A stretch of DNA of 64,000 nucleotides from Chlorops oryzae. Its lineage: Eukaryota > Arthropoda > Insecta > Diptera > Chloropidae. The notes below the pieces were generated by a model, which made no database searches, had not been told where the DNA came from, and saw only the letters and a program-made list of their open reading frames with translations. The stretch lies in the NCBI GenBank assembly GCA_020466095.1, contig CM035806.1, positions 14,496,224 through 14,560,223 of the forward strand. Reading direction: 5' to 3'. Both the position numbers and the translations under genes were made by a program. Below, piece after piece: positions 11,343-23,059 of the stretch (position 1 is its first letter; each line of letters starts with the position of its first letter).

Positions 11343-12948
11343 AATGTGGCTAATTTCCAGCACGGTAGTGTAGGTCAAGTCAATAAACATTTTTAATGCT
11401 ACATCCTTATACAACATCCACCTATTTATATTGCGAAAATTGGCGGGTTAAGTCCTTCCGAAGCCATTGGTTTGAGCATGAAACCGTTTTTAATTGGTTC
11501 CCGAAAAGTTCGATTGTTGTGGCTTATGAGGCTTTTGAAATGCCAGGTTCAATGAAATAGGATTAGAGAAATTGAAAAAATTAGAAGGCGGTATTTTTAG
11601 TGACCAAAGGGTTAATGAAATACAACCAATTCTATTCTTGCACGGTAAAGACGTTCTAGAAAAATAACTGTGTAAAAAATATGCATATAAAAGCCATGGA
11701 ATAAAATATCTTCATATAAATTGATTAAGAGAATTCACTAAAAAATGTTCCCGAAAAAAGAGAAAAATAATTTCCAACAAAAATGTCAATCATTTTAATC
11801 ACACTAAACCGAATCGAAATCGTGTAAAAACGAAATCATTTTTTGTTTTATTGGACCTTGGCCTGTCAAGTGGACTTTTTTTTTTATAAGTAGAACTTAA
11901 ATAAGTATTTATGTGTATATTCTTCACCGATGAAGCCATAAGGTCCATGATTTCAGTTACCAAACAGCAAGACCTTTACACAATTGGTCTGAAGCGGGCA
12001 CACACATTCGAGTACAATGGGTTAGAGTAGCATCACAATTTTATTTTTCATTGATGGTTTCTATTTTCTCAAAAAAAAAAAAAAAAAAATCTCTTAATGG
12101 CCGCAAATGTCAGGAAAAAGATTCCGCACCATTTTTGAATTTTTTTCGTTTCTGAAGCTACAAAATATCCGGAGTATTCAGTATGAATTCCGAGAAAATC
12201 GTGCTAAAACCAACGAAAGTATAGGATTTCAAAGTAAGCGGCTTACATGCTGCGTGGTGAAAACTAAAAACCTCAATTCAGTTTCCAGGAAAACAAAATT
12301 TTCCAAGTCGGTTACCACGATTTCGAAAAACCACTCAAACAATGCTTTTAAAAGTTTGTACTTGGATTCTACATTCAAATGACAACAAAACTGACGTCGA
12401 GTTTTTTCGATGCCAATTGTTGAATGCCAAATAGGTCGGGTCGATATTTCAACTTCAAATTTATGCAACAATTTAATAATTGATAAAATGAAAAAAAATA
12501 AAAAAATATTCGACTTCAATTTGGCGAGAAAATTATTAACTAATCCAGTCCTGAGGAATCGCGGCCACGGCAAAAACAAATTTTTCCGAGGCAACAGCGG
12601 AGAACTGCAATAACTCCGTTATACCTTCACATTTTTCTTCCCTATTTTCTCCCATATTGGGCTATAACATATTAACTTTTCAAAATAAATCCAAAGCTAC
12701 CGTATCTTATAAAAGATTCTTGAAAATCATAACGTTACCCTCCCTCCCCCGTAACGAGCCAACGAAAATTCGTTCGCGTAATTGAATTTCCCGCAGAATT
12801 GTTCAGTTTTGAGTTTATTCGATCAGTCGAGTGGTCTTTATGCGATCTTGAATATTTTTCAAATAAAAATAACAATAATTATGATAACGATAGAAGAGAA
12901 ACGATTTGTACTACTATTCTGTTCAGCATTTGGATTGGTAGTCTAAAA
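11343..12948 (+). repeat. Left arm of large inverted repeat (homology 11451-12948), plus flanking A2 copy
   Basis: From about 11451 to 12948 this is matched, in reverse complement, by 14632-16106. Landmarks: AGTCCTTC (11451 / 16106 side), GAAATCGTGTAAAAACGAAATC (11817 / about 15730), GGAAAAAGATTCCGCACC (12111 / about 15450), CAACAGCGGAGAACTGCAATAA (12592 / 14965) and TATTCTGTTCAGC at the inner edge. The left arm has about 20 extra bases (ATTGGTCTGAAGCGGGCACA, near 11980) that the right arm lacks. Reading frames at 12107-12613 occur on both arms and both strands, so they are unlikely to be genes. Confidence 0.85.
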
Positions 12949-14631
12949 AAAAGCCTAGAAGCCTATGCCTGATTCCTCAATAGTGCAAATATTCAATAAA
13001 TACAAACGTATCGAACCGATTGCAATGAAATCTAAAGCTGATTAAAACTTCAGGCATTATGTTTTCATTCGATACGATAAGTTCCGGTTCTTAAATGATG
13101 TAAAAAAAAAAAATATATATATATATATAATATTATATATATATATAAGAAAAATGTCTTCCTATAAAATATCATTGAAATAAAATAGTCCGCATAAATT
13201 TCAAGTCACCAGATGACTTGTCCCATATTCTGCGAAAAAATAGTAATCCAAAAAGAAATATATGTATACAAATCATAACAGTATTAAATAACAAAACCGT
13301 TCGAATTCCAAGAGAATAACAAAGTTTATCAGACGGAAAAAAAAAAATAGCAAAATGCATGCTATTAAGTTGCACTCACAAGCGCATCAAAGGTCAAATG
13401 TGCGATTTCAGTGTCATTGACATGCGAAAAGAAAAACAAAAAAAAATAATAATAATAAAAAACAAAAAAAAAAAAAAAAATAAATACAGAAACATAACCG
13501 GCAGACCCCTGCAAACATCAACAGCAACAAGAAGAACCACAAATTTGCCGCATTATGTCTCTATGTCTAAGCGTAAAAAACTGTTGACAATATTGTTCAC
13601 ACACAAAACATGGCCCGATGCGATAGAAAACGCTGGACCAGACCATGCCAAACCAAACTAAACCCCTATCTTTTGGATTGAGTAACCACGCTCACGATGA
13701 CGATGATGAGGATGAAGATGAAGACGAGGATAATCATGACGATTGCGATGGCGATGGCTTTGACGATGGCGATGACGATGACGACAGCAACGGCCACCAC
13801 AATAAGGTTCAACTCTAAGTCAATGAAGCATGCGTTTCAGGTTTTATGCTGGCGAATCGCTTAAACTTTACTATTAAAATAGCGAAATATATATGTATAT
13901 AAACACATACACATATAAGTATACATAGAAAAAAAAAAAAGAAAAAAATTTGATCTTTAGGTTTAATATACATATTTTTATCTGCTTTTTTCATGCCTCT
14001 TTTGCGAAAACCTCTCAACAAAACCGCACTCAAAAAAAAAGCGCAAGAAACATAGAAAAAAAAAGCAAAATAAAAACAAGTCTCGCGCAACAACGCAACG
14101 CTTATTAATGACGATCATTGTCATGGCACACATGTGTCTCCAGTTTCGACTTGAGGACTGCGTCTTTATCCAAACTTGCTGCAACGCGTAGGCGTTCAAC
14201 GTTGCCGCCCGTGGTTTTTTTTCTTTTTCCTCCTTTCTTTCATGAGTGAAGATTGTTGTGATTGTTGTTGTTGCTGGGATTGTTGTTGCCATCAACAGCG
14301 TGCTCATGATGATGCTCCTAGTCCTAGCCGGATGAGATGGGTTTGGTTTGTTTCGCGAACTCTTCCGCATGTTTGGCATGTTCATATTGAGCATGTTGTA
14401 ACACGCATTTACAAGTGCTTCAATCGCTTTTATAGAGTGCTGGAATGCCTTTTGTTTAAGAATTTTTATCCATACATACATACATACATACAAACACACA
14501 TCTATGTCTATAAGTATTTTAAAGAAATTTTTATCAATATCAATTTATTTGTGTGGGTATGCTATGCTATGGGATGGCATTACGTGAGGCGCAACTTAAG
14601 GAGAGTCCTACGGTTAAAGCTTTTTAATTTT
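12949..14631. other. Spacer of the large inverted repeat
   Basis: Between the arms lies AT-rich DNA with (TA)n at 13110-13147, A runs, a GATGAC/GACGAT trinucleotide-rich stretch at 13693-13795 and CATA repeats at 14472-14490. The GAT/GAC block would code an Asp/Glu-rich peptide if translated, but there is no good start or flanking coding sequence. No gene is supported. Confidence 0.6.
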
Positions 14632-16106
14632 TTATAACCCATTCGAATGGCTGAACAGAATAGCACAAATCGTTTCTCTTCTATCGTTATCATAATTATT
14701 GTTATTTTTATTTGAAAAATATTCAAGATCGCATAAAGACCACTCGACTGATCGAATAAACTCAAAACTGAACAATTCTGCGGGAAATTCAATTACGCGA
14801 ACGAATTTTCGTTGGCTCGTTACGGGGGTGGGAGGGTAACGTTATGATTTTCAAGAATCTTTTATAAGATACGGTAGCTTTGGATTTATTTTGAAAAGTT
14901 AATATGTTATAGCCCAATATGGGAGAAAATAAGGAAGAAAAATGTGAAGGTATAACGGAGTTATTGCAGTTCTCCGCTGTTGCCTCGGAAAAATTTGTTT
15001 TTGCCGTGGCCGCGATTCCTCAGGACTGGATTAGTTAATAATTTTCTCGCCAAATTTAAGTCGAATATTTTTTTTTTTTTTTCATTTTATCAATTATTAA
15101 ATTGTTGCATAAATTTGAAGTTGAAATATCGACCCGACCTATTTGGCATTCAACAATTGGCATCGAAAAAACTCGACGTCAGTTTTGTTGTCATTTGAAT
15201 GTAGAATCTAAGTACAAACTTTTAAAAGCATTGTTTGAGTGGTTTTTCGAAATCGTGGTAACCGACTTGGAAAATTTTGTTTTCCTGGAAACTGAATTGA
15301 GGTTTTTAGTTTTCACCACGCAGCATGTAAGCCGCTTACTCTGAAATCCTATACTTTCGTTGGTTTTAGCACGATTTTCTCGGAATTCATACTGAATACT
15401 CCGGATATTTTGTAGCTTCAGAAACGAAAAAAATTAAAAATGGTGCGGAATCTTTTTCCTGACATTTGCGACCATTAAGAGATTTTTTTTAATTTTTTTG
15501 TTTTTTTTTGAGAAAATAGAAACCATCAATGAAAAATAAAATTGTGATGCTACTCTAACCCATTGTACTCGAATGTGTGTAAAGGTCTTGCTGTTCGGTA
15601 ACTGAAATCATGGACCTTATGGCTTCATGGGTGAAGAATATACACATAAATACTTATTTAAGTTCTACTTATAAAAAAAAAGTCCACTTGACAGGCCAAG
15701 GTCCAAAAAAAAAAGAAAATGATTTCGTTTTTACACGATTTCGATTCGGTTTAGTGTGATTAAAATGATTGACATTTTTGTTGGAAAATATTTTTCTCTT
15801 TTTTCGGGAAATTTTTTAGTGAATTCTCTTAATCAATTTATATGAAGATATTTTATTCCATGGCTTTTATATGCATATTTTTTACACAGTTATTTTTCTA
15901 GAACGTGTTTACCGTGCAAGAATAGAATTGGTTGTATTTCATTAACCCTTTGGTCACTAAAAATACCGCCTTCTAATTTTTTCAATTTCTCTAATCCTAT
16001 TTCATTGAACTTGGCATTTCAAAAGCCTCATAAGCCACAACAATCGAACTTTTCGGGAACCAATTAAAAACGGTTTCATGCTCAAGGCAATGGCTTCTGA
16101 AGGACT
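14632..16106 (-). repeat. Right arm of large inverted repeat
   Basis: Reverse complement of 11451-12948, near-identical over most of its length with scattered indels, mostly in homopolymers. With the spacer it could fold, as RNA, into a hairpin with about 1.5 kb of stem. Confidence 0.85.
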
Positions 16107-17353
16107 TTTTTTCTATGTAGATCATGCCTTTTACAATGTTTTACACGGCCACAACATATTAATTCAAAAAAAAAAAAAATTATAAAATTTTTTGTCAAAA
16201 GGGATAAAACCGGGAAGGGGGAAAAACTGAAGACAAAAGCCTTGACAAAACACATTTCTGTAAGCCCCTATTTTGTGGCAACAATGTTTATGGTGTTTTT
16301 TTTTTGTTCCTTTCTTTTTTCTTTAACAGCAATATTTACAGGCGACGACAGACTAAAAGCGTTAAGAGCTTGCTTGCACACCGAACCACAAAACAACTTC
16401 CAAAAGACAAGAAAAGCAAAAGCAGCAGCAGCAGAAATAACAACAACACCAACAACCACTAAGGAACGATTAATGATGCAAATATTTTTGAAAGCGCGAA
16501 AAATTGTGCATAAATTCACCATGACCATGGACAACAACGGCAACAACAACAAGAAGAAGAAGAACAAGGCTTTTCGCAAGCCTCCATTGCACATACATAA
16601 CAAATTCGACTACTTATGTACATGAATATATGTATGTATAAACATGTAACTACATATAACATGTGTTCAAATGCGGCCCGAAGGCGTAGATTTATAAAGT
16701 GAAACGCTGCGCTCGCGCTCCATTGCGGCAACACGACGCAACACGATGTGGCATCGTGCAACATTGCAATACGATGCGATGACACTTAACAAATGATCGC
16801 ATAAATGTTGGTAAATAGACATACATATGTATGTATATGAATCCGGCGATCGTTCGCAGGACGACCGAACGACCGACCGAACGACCGCACGACCATCTAA
16901 GCAAATCATGGGCAAAACGCGCTACGGTAATACTCGGATATTTGGAACATAAAGCAAAAAAAAAAAAAAACATAAAAATATAACAACAAATCGGAAAAAT
17001 TATTTTGAAGCTCTTTCAGTATATGGACATCCACGGGTATTCGAAGCGAGGGAATACTGTTCACACACAAATGAGTTGAATATTCATACACATTATGGGG
17101 CAGTAAGGATGAGGATGAAGCACACCATACCGGCATATTACTTTTTGATGTTTTGCAAACAAATCGTTCGAGTGAAGATAATAAACGAACTGAATAAGTA
17201 ACAACAATCACCATAATAATAATCAATGCACAAATTTATTATACACAATCGAAAGTGGATAAAAACGTTTAGGGGAAATTTAAAAGGATTTAGCGTTGAG
17301 TAAGTAATTTGTTTTTTTTTTTCATATTTCAGATTTCACATTAAGAGCTACAT
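16107..17353. other. AT-rich DNA with short microsatellites, no gene recognised
   Basis: Holds CAA/GCA trinucleotide stretches (16415-16470, 16530-16565), CATA/TATG words, and an ACGACCGAACGACC-type repeat at about 16858-16893. Short frames on both strands overlap each other and have no clear content. Confidence 0.6.
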
Positions 17354-17757
17354 ATATATATATATGTAGACATCCATTAAGATCGCTCGTACTTATTTTA
17401 AACAAAAATAAAAAAATAATAATTTAATTTCTGAAGCTTAACCCTTTCGCGCCGGAGTTTTTTTCTCGAAACACAGGCATTACTATATATATACATGTAG
17501 ACATCCATTAAGATCGCTCGTACTTATTTTAAACAAAAATAAAAAAATAATAATTTAATTTCTGAAGCTTAACCCTTTCACGCCGGAGTTTTTTTTCTCG
17601 AAACACAGGCATTACATATATATACATGTAGACATTCCATTAAGAATTCGCTCGTACTTGTATTTTAAGGACAAATAATAAAAAGGTATAATAATTTAAT
17701 TCTGAAGCTTAACCCTTTCCGCCTGGAGTTTTTTTTTCTCGAAACACAGGCATTTTT
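17354..17757. repeat. Tandem triplicate, about 131-bp unit
   Basis: The word GTAGACAT recurs at 17366, 17497 and 17628 (131-bp period). Each unit runs from a TATATA block through AAGATCGCTCGTACTT and AAGCTTAACCCTTTC to CTCGAAACACAGGCATT. The first two copies are almost identical; the third has many single-base insertions and deletions. Confidence 0.9.
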
Positions 17758-18423
17758 TACATTTTAATGTTGAGAATAACTGTAAAAACGTTCTGCACTA
17801 TTCTCAAAAATTACCGACAATGTCCTTGGTTATCCTTCTGAGTGGGAACTATTGTTCCAGTGGGCCGAAAGGTTATGGGGTTATTCTTATGTAAGACCAC
17901 TTTGAAAATCTTTATTTTTTTTTTTATTTTATACAAATTTCTGTAACTGTGACCATTGCAATTATAAGGGGGAGTCTAAATTGGTTAAAAACTTCCTGCC
18001 GTAATATTTATATGGCAGACCCCTAACCGCCGACGCCGCCTAAGGGACTTGTTCCACTCTTTAAAATTCAAAACGCGTTTTTTTCGAAACATCATTTTAA
18101 TTTGGGCACAGGCAACATCCTACAGACCAAGTGTCCAACCGATGTAGTTTCAAATTATATAAACGTCCCCTTGCGTATATTTAATGGCACAATGAAATTT
18201 CGATTTCCCGTAAATCTGTCAACTCTCTTGAAACTAAGGAGAAAATATTTTTTTCAAACTTATATAATTCTCAATCGACTGCAGCATTTGTCAATCATAA
18301 GCATAATTTTATAGGTATTTGATTTCTACAGAAAAATGCAATCGAACATACAACAATTGATAAAAAAACTTTTGAATTGTGCCATTTATTAGCAAATGAT
18401 ATATGTTCTTCTACTCGTTAATA
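17758..18423. other. AT-rich DNA, no gene recognised
   Basis: Nothing clear. The region near 18370-18400 (GAATTGTGCCATTTATTAGCAAATG) resembles the inverted-repeat end of the element at 59382-59640. Confidence 0.5.
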
Positions 18424-18590
18424 GTTATCGTCGGTACCAGAATTGATTATTATCGAACATATTTTCCTTTTTACTTAAACATTAATAATAAGAAAAAAAT
18501 TTAGATTATCCATAAAAACAATTTTTAAGCTCGCAATTTTTTCTCATTCTTAAATAATATTAATTAATTCTGGTACGGACGATAGCGACA
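18424..18590. mobile_element. Short inverted-repeat element (probable MITE remnant)
   Basis: TTATCGTCGGTACCAGAATT (18425) is matched in reverse by AATTCTGGTACGGACGATAG (about 18567-18586), giving inverted ends of about 25 bp around an AT-rich core. No target-site duplication was resolved. Confidence 0.5.
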
Positions 18591-18764
18591 GATCTGCTGA
18601 ACAATAACCCATTCGATGGTTTTATTTCGCAAAATAAGAGCTTGACCTAGTAGGCTTGGCCAAAAAATTTCGATAATATGGAAATATCGAAAATATCGAA
18701 ATATCGTAGCGATATTTGTACCCGAAACATTTTATTTGATATTTCGATGTATCGATACTGATTT

Positions 18765-19280
18765 AGCCCAAAATCCAACATTGCGAGAGCCCGATGCGAG
18801 AGCGCCAGCCGAGATGCACACAAATTTCAATACATTCAATCAAATGGTTCAAGCTCCAATGTTTCGCACTGCGAGACCTCGTAGCGAGAAAATTTTGAAA
18901 AATTGAATATTTCTCGTTGCGAGGCAATTTGACAGGTTAATGATGTAGCTATTTTTTGAGTACTCACCATTGGGTACTCGTTTAAACGAATAAAAACAAA
19001 AACTGTTCACTGTTCCGTGAAAAATAGCTTTTCAAATATTTCGCAAGCTTTTTTTCATTTTGAAAAATTTTTTTAAATCAAGTGAAAGCGTATAATTTTT
19101 ATGAGTACCCGGTACTCGTTAGATTGGTACTTGGTTCAAATATTGCATTACTAGAAGCGATATTAAGCTTTCATCTGCGTGACGCAAAATTCTCATTGGA
19201 AATTGAAATGCGTCACGCAAAACATTTTCGTGACGTCGCGCACTCTCGCATCGGGCTCTCGCAATGTTGGATTTTGGGCT
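18765..19280 (+). mobile_element. MITE with 38-bp perfect terminal inverted repeats (copy 1)
   Basis: The ends are AGCCCAAAATCCAACATTGC... at 18765 and the exact complement finishing GGATTTTGGGCT at 19280; 38 bases match perfectly. Subterminal GCGTGACGC/GCGTCACGC words sit near 19178-19215. A second copy lacking the left end is at 56608-57021. The 95-residue frame at 19082-19369 crosses the TIR into flanking DNA, so it is not a gene. No clear target-site duplication was found, leaving the superfamily open. Confidence 0.8.
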
Positions 19281-20134
19281 ATCTAAATACGATATTTTAT
19301 TTGGCAATCAATATTTCGCTCAAAAAAAAAAAAACTGGCAGTGAGGGAGAACTCTACAAAGATAATTAAGCGCCTGCTCGATCCTGGCCTTAAGGTACAA
19401 TTAAAAAGTTATAAAAAAATTTAAAGGATTGAACTGAATTATCTCATAAAATTCCAAAAAAAATAAGAGATATAAAACTATGCGATCACATAAGAATAAC
19501 TCGTCATAGATTATTTCAATTTCAATTAAATAAATGAGTTAAAAAATATTTTTTTTATTTAAACAAAATATGAAAAGTGCAAAGTTCACGAAAAAAATTT
19601 TTTTTGCTGTTAATTGAAAATAAAACAATTGTGTAGGCGGGTGAAGATTGTGCAAAAGCGAAAGGAGAAAAAAACAAAAAAATAAAAGAATATGAGCACG
19701 AAATCTCCGTCTGCACATCAATGCAATTACACACAACATGATCCGAGCTAATGATTAACCTGAGGGAGTGATGACAACATTGATAATAATGCTGGCGGTG
19801 TCTATAGACCCCGAAAGCGTCAAGACTCCATCATAAGAATCGAAAACAATAGTATGCACATACATATATTTATGTAGCAAGCAAACAAGCAAGCAGGCAG
19901 CCCACATCATTTTGTCTTCCCCTGAACGAACCGAACGAACCCCAACACGATAAATGATCCCTTTTATGCCTTTGGCGAAATATTTTCGTTCGAACAATTA
20001 TTACAACAAAAAATTCGTAATAATAATAAATATTATAAGAATACATATGCAATTATGTACATATAAGAACGCAGAAATGTCCGTCTGTCTGTCACGTATG
20101 TTCCGCGCTTGCAAAATGCAATAAAGCATTTAAA
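19281..20134. other. AT-rich DNA, no gene recognised
   Basis: Plain AT-rich sequence; small overlapping frames on the minus strand (19539-20052) are unconvincing. A GAACGAACC-type short repeat lies near 19925. Confidence 0.6.
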
Positions 20135-20439
20135 ATGTTCATTCTCTCGCTCTCTCATTCTCTCTCTCACTCTCTCTCTCTCTCACTTTCTCTCTCTCTA
20201 ACTTTCTCTCTCTCTCTCTCTCTCATTCTTCTCTCTCTCATTCTCTCTCTCTCATTCTCTCTCTCTCATTCTCTCTCTCTCATTCTCTCTCTCTCATTCT
20301 CTCTCTCTCATTCTCTCTCTCTCATTCTCTCTCTCTTTCATTCTCTCTCTCTCATTCTCTCTCTCTCATTCTCTCTCTCTCTCTCTTCTCTCTCATTCTC
20401 TCTCTCATTCTCCCTCTCTCATTCTCCTCTCTTTCTCTC

Positions 20440-20485
<46 letters not shown>

Positions 20486-20573
20486 CATTTCTCTCTCTCT
20501 TCTCTCTCTTCTCTCTCTTCTCTCTCTTCTTCTCTTTCTCTCTTCTCTCTCTCTTCTCTCTCTCTTCTCTCTT

Positions 20574-20606
<33 letters not shown>

Positions 20607-20926
20607 TTCTCTCTTCTTCTCTCTTTTCTCTTTCCTCTCTTCTCTTTCTCTCTCTTTCTCTCTCTTCTCTCTCTTTCTCTCTTTTCTCTCTTCTCTCTTC
20701 TCTCTCTTCTCTCTCCTCTTCTCTCTCTCTCTCTTCTCTCTCTTTCCTCTCTCTCTTCTCTCTCTTCTCTCTCTTCTCTCCTCTGTCCCTCTCTCTCTGT
20801 CTCTTCTCTCTTCTCTCTCTCTTCTCTCTCTCTTCCTCTCTCTCTTCCTCCTCTCCTCCTCTCCTCTCTCTCTGCTCTTTCCTCTCTCTCTTCTCTCTCT
20901 CCTCCCCTCTCTCTCTCTCTCTCTCT

Positions 20927-20957
<31 letters not shown>

Positions 20958-21033
20958 CTCCCTCCTGTCGCTCTCTTCTCTGTCGCTCCCTCTCCTCTCC
21001 TCTCTCTCTCTTCTCTCTCTCCTGTCCTCTCTC

Positions 21034-21071
<38 letters not shown>

Positions 21072-21082
21072 CTCTCTCTCGT

Positions 21083-21116
<34 letters not shown>

Positions 21117-21496
21117 CTCTCTCTCTGTCGCTCTCTCCTGTCGCTCTCTCTCTGTCGCTCTCTCTCTCTCGTTCTCTCTCTCACATGTCGACTCTACTTC
21201 TCTGTCGCTCTCGTCTCTTCTGCTCTACTCTCTGTCGCTCTCTCTCTGTCGCTCTCTCTCTGTCTCTCTCTCTTGACTCTCTTCTGTTAAAAAAGGCTTC
21301 GATCATACTGCATGTCAATATCTCTCATTGTTCGCTCTCTCTCTGTCGCTCTCTCTCTGTCGCTCTCTCTCTGTCGCTCTCTCTCTGTCGCTCTCTCTCT
21401 GTCGCTCTCTCTCTGTCGCTCTCTCTCTGTCGCTCTCTCTCTGTCGCTCTCTCTCTGTCGCTCTCTCTCTGTCGCTCTCTCTCTGTCGCTCTCTCA
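20135..21496. repeat. CT-rich tandem tract, 1.36 kb, with 14-bp periodic ends
   Basis: Three zones are visible. First, a 14-bp unit CATTCTCTCTCTCT repeated at about 20225-20400. Second, irregular CT/CTT/CCT low complexity to about 21100. Third, a 14-bp unit GTCGCTCTCTCTCT, about 11 perfect copies at 21343-21495. A short non-repetitive island (21285-21320) interrupts the third zone. The Ser/Leu-rich frame on plus and Arg/Glu-rich frames on minus are artefacts. Confidence 0.92.
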
Positions 21497-21504
21497 CTGT
21501 TCCT

Positions 21505-21671
21505 GCCTCAAGCAAGTTGGGTCGAAACTGTGAAGGTGCTTCGTGCAAAATTGCTATGAATTTCATTAAAATGTTGACTGGAAGCCAAATGGACGACATG
21601 TTTTCTAGGGACATACACGTTCCACTTAAGGAATACACCTTAATTTATAAAGGAACTGAAACCTGTTTGCA
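21505..21671 (+). CDS. Possible isolated coding exon, function unknown
   Basis: After the CT tract comes CACTGTTCCTGCCTCAAG, which reads as a polypyrimidine tract plus AG acceptor. It is followed by about 55 codons of balanced, non-repetitive composition (for example KLGRNCEGASCKIAM and LKEYTLIYKGTE), including five Met and four Cys residues across the stretch. The frame meets GTGAGT at 21672, a consensus 5' splice donor, with an in-frame TGA just after the exon edge. I do not recognise the protein. The exact acceptor (AG at about 21504 or 21511) is uncertain, and no neighbouring exon was found. It could be a pseudo-exon or a fragment of an unrecognised mobile element. Confidence 0.33.
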
Positions 21672-22004
21672 GTGAGTTTATAAAAAAAAAAAGGCTTCGA
21701 AACAATAACTGGCAATGATCAAATAATTTCGTCAATTGTAAAATGCTTCAATTTCAATTTTACGAGAATTAATTACATAATTAAGGCTCTTATAGTTCCT
21801 CAATATATCTTATAGTCTCTCAATTACTAAAACACGATAGGCCATATATTATACAAAAGATAGAAACCATGAAAGTCTGATCACAAAAAGAAAAGGAATC
21901 GGTTATGAAACATGGATATAAGGGGCCTTTAATATGAAACGCCTAGTTTATCATAACCTCTAGAGTCTAGACTAATTGAAATCGAAATTTCGAAATAATC
22001 ATAA
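21672..22004. other. AT-rich DNA following the possible exon
   Basis: AT-rich with no features. The word AAAAAAGGCTTCGA at about 21685 also occurs at 21290, flanking the possible exon and the 14-bp array. Confidence 0.5.
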
Positions 22005-22175
22005 GGGCCCCATTCACACTTTTGACGTTTGACATCAAAAAAATTTGACTTCAAAATTTACAATGTTTTTTCAATTCAAAAAACGATTTTGATGTCAAAA
22101 ATTCTTACGTGTACACTTTTTGAAGATTGTTTTGACATAGATTTTGACAAAATTGTCAAATGTGTAAATGCCCCG
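22005..22175. mobile_element. Short MITE with TAA target-site duplication, Harbinger-like
   Basis: Left end GGGCCCCATTCACACTTTTGAC; right end GTCAAATGTGTAAATGCCCCG, an imperfect inverted match of about 22 bp. TAA flanks both sides (22002-22004, 22176-22178), the size and sequence expected for PIF/Harbinger elements. The body is palindromic, rich in GTCAAAA/TTTTGAC words. Confidence 0.6.
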
Positions 22176-22248
22176 TAAAAACTGAAAAATTATTTTGAAC
22201 ACGGAATAGGGGTGATTTCCACACCGGATTCAAGTCTTGAACCTGTTT

Positions 22249-22250
<2 letters not shown>

Positions 22251-22333
<83 letters not shown>
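22251..22333 (+). repeat. Perfect (TC)n dinucleotide run, 83 bp
   Basis: An uninterrupted TC run, the purest microsatellite in the window. Confidence 0.98.
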
Positions 22334-22336
<3 letters not shown>

Positions 22337-22877
22337 TCTACATTCCTTAGTTTAAATAAATTATCATTAACTCATTTGGTCGATATTTCAAGCAGTATAT
22401 TAAAAAAAAAGTGAAAAATATAACATTATGCGGCTGGATATCAAAATCAAGCTTTTTGATTGTTCCTCAATGTGAACTAAAGGCTAGCAACTGTCGTCAA
22501 TTCATGTCATACAAGTCATGCAAGCAAATTGCAATTCATGTCATGTCATGCCATCGTTGACGTCAATTCATGCCATGCCATTAATGTCGCATAAATCAGT
22601 TTATGCGATTCGTCTTGCGCTTGCCATTTAATGTCGAACTGAGATATATTGGCTTTTAACCCATTTATAACCGCTGGTCTGTGGTCAAATTAAAGCTTGA
22701 TTCATGGCTTTTAAAGTAATTAACAGTAGACGTCTGGATATTGTGAGCCCTGGACAGAGTAAACAGCTCGGAGGTGTGAGCACATCAATTTTTTTCTTAG
22801 ACTAATCTACAGTTTGACCAGTCAAAGCCCTCGTTAGTGTGAACAAAATTTTAATATCGAAAAACAGTAAACTAACA
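22334..22877. other. AT-rich DNA with TCATG/GTCAT short repeats
   Basis: At about 22495-22580 the words TTCATGTCAT, CATGTCATGCC and TCATGCCATGCC recur irregularly. Nothing else is recognised. Confidence 0.55.
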
Positions 22878-23059
22878 TACATATTGCGTTTGTTCGGTCG
22901 TGTGTAACATTCAGAACCATTCGAGTCCATAGACCAAACAACATATGTATAGAAATGATCAGCGTTACCATGCCAAGTCCGTCCGTATGTTAGTCTGTTC
23001 TTATACAGATTTCATATCGAAGAAGTTGAGACGAAATTTAGTATGCGTGCTCACGGAGA

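Noticed and set aside
13690..13820. Acidic Asp/Glu-rich coding exon
   Set aside because: Explained by GAT/GAC trinucleotide repeats; no splice sites or conserved flanking residues.
12107..15344. Matching frames on both inverted-repeat arms (for example MPRKNLFLPWPRFLRTG)
   Set aside because: They are the same DNA in opposite orientation, occur on both strands, and show no domain; indels between arms shift the frame.
19082..19369. Small gene conserved between 19082 and 56823
   Set aside because: Both frames sit in copies of one MITE and run across its inverted repeat; both strands are open to a similar degree, so no coding selection is indicated.
20135..21638. 474-codon plus-strand frame and 245-codon minus-strand frame
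   Set aside because: Products of CT-rich tandem DNA; only the tail after 21505 has coding-like composition.
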